6,546 bases of DNA from contig DFKM01000096.1 in assembly GCA_002373555.1 (NCBI GenBank), forward strand, positions 1-6,546. Direction: 5' to 3'. The notes under the pieces are model-generated. The model ran no database searches. It saw only the letters and a list, made by a program, of their open reading frames with translations, and was not told where the DNA came from. Positions 6,326 through 6,546 of the stretch are shown here, in pieces. Position 1 is the first letter of the stretch. Each line of letters begins with the position of its first letter. The position numbers and the translations under genes are program-made. This stretch comes from Lachnospiraceae bacterium UBA3645 (GTDB lineage: Bacteria; Bacillota; Clostridia; Lachnospirales; Lachnospiraceae).

Positions 6326-6546
6326 TTATTTGCTCATGATATCCTTGTGGATCGCAGCAGCAGCAGCTTTACCTGCGCCCATGGCAAGGATAACGGTAGC
6401 GGCGCCGGTTACGGCATCGCCGCCGGCATAAACATGCGGACGGCTGGTCAGACCGTCTTCACCGTTTGTCACGATGCAGCCGTGTCTGTTGGTCTCCAGT
6501 CCCTCGGTAGTATCCTTGATCAGCGGGTTCGGTGAAGTACCGATCG
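6326..6546 (-). CDS. gltA: Glutamate synthase (NADPH), small-subunit-type, C-terminal fragment
   Basis: This is the last 72 codons; the gene continues past the right edge. The minus strand starts IGTSPNPLIKDTTEGLE and carries the diagnostic segment YAGGDAVTGAATVILAMGAG, followed by KAAAAAIHKDIMSK and TAA. This is the FAD/NAD(P)H-binding C-terminus of the GltD-like oxidoreductase family, matching best the stand-alone homotetrameric glutamate synthase often called GltA in clostridia. The GGDAVTGAAT motif contacts the flavin. The enzyme would pass electrons from NADPH for conversion of 2-oxoglutarate and glutamine into glutamate. Related oxidoreductases (for example NfnB-type subunits or dihydropyrimidine dehydrogenase subunits) share this motif, so the exact substrate is uncertain from the fragment. 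It converges on dprA with its own terminator. Confidence 0.85.
   Translation of the reverse strand, partial: IGTSPNPLIKDTTEGLETNRHGCIVTNGEDGLTSRPHVYAGGDAVTGAATVILAMGAGKAAAAAIHKDIMSK

Noticed and set aside
6347..6535. 62-codon plus-strand frame near the right edge
   Set aside because: It is the shadow of the minus-strand glutamate synthase C-terminus, which matches its family clearly.

Overview
This window looks like core chromosome from a moderately GC-rich Bacillota, probably class Clostridia and perhaps Lachnospiraceae. The evidence is a full-length CodY (a Bacillota-specific regulator), strong AGGAGG/GGAGG ribosome binding sites, TTG start codons, sigma-A type promoters in AT-rich gaps, and coding sequence rich in GGC/GCC/CTG. 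The species assignment is inference. I see no prophage, insertion sequence, CRISPR array, tRNA or toxin-antitoxin module.

Left part, minus strand (1-1260). The codons at 1-67 are the start of rpsB (ribosomal protein S2). Upstream of it lies a leader of about 110 nt that can fold strongly, and a promoter with an extended -10 and an A-rich upstream stretch. A strong hairpin terminator at 239-275 separates this from codY (319-1095). codY has its own promoter at 1203-1231, and two CodY-box-like sites overlapping by 6 bp lie immediately upstream of its -35, which suggests autoregulation.

Middle part, plus strand (1382-3492). topA (DNA topoisomerase I) is transcribed away from codY. It has a near-consensus promoter, a start at 1466, and an intrinsic terminator just after the gene. 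The codY-topA gap (1096-1465) is AT-rich and purely regulatory as far as I can see.

Right part (3589-6546). comM/yifB and dprA form a two-gene unit with its own extended -10 promoter. Both genes start with TTG behind good ribosome binding sites, and they overlap by 10 nt. Both products act on incoming single-stranded DNA: DprA loads RecA, and ComM-type AAA+ proteins are linked to branch migration in transformation. The window closes with the C-terminal end of a convergent glutamate synthase small-subunit-type gene (gltA). Its terminator hairpin runs into the dprA stop codon.

The genes are housekeeping or widely conserved. The most interesting signals are non-coding: the tandem CodY operator at codY and the structured rpsB leader. 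A further point is the altered ligand-pocket region of CodY. I found no convincing undescribed system.
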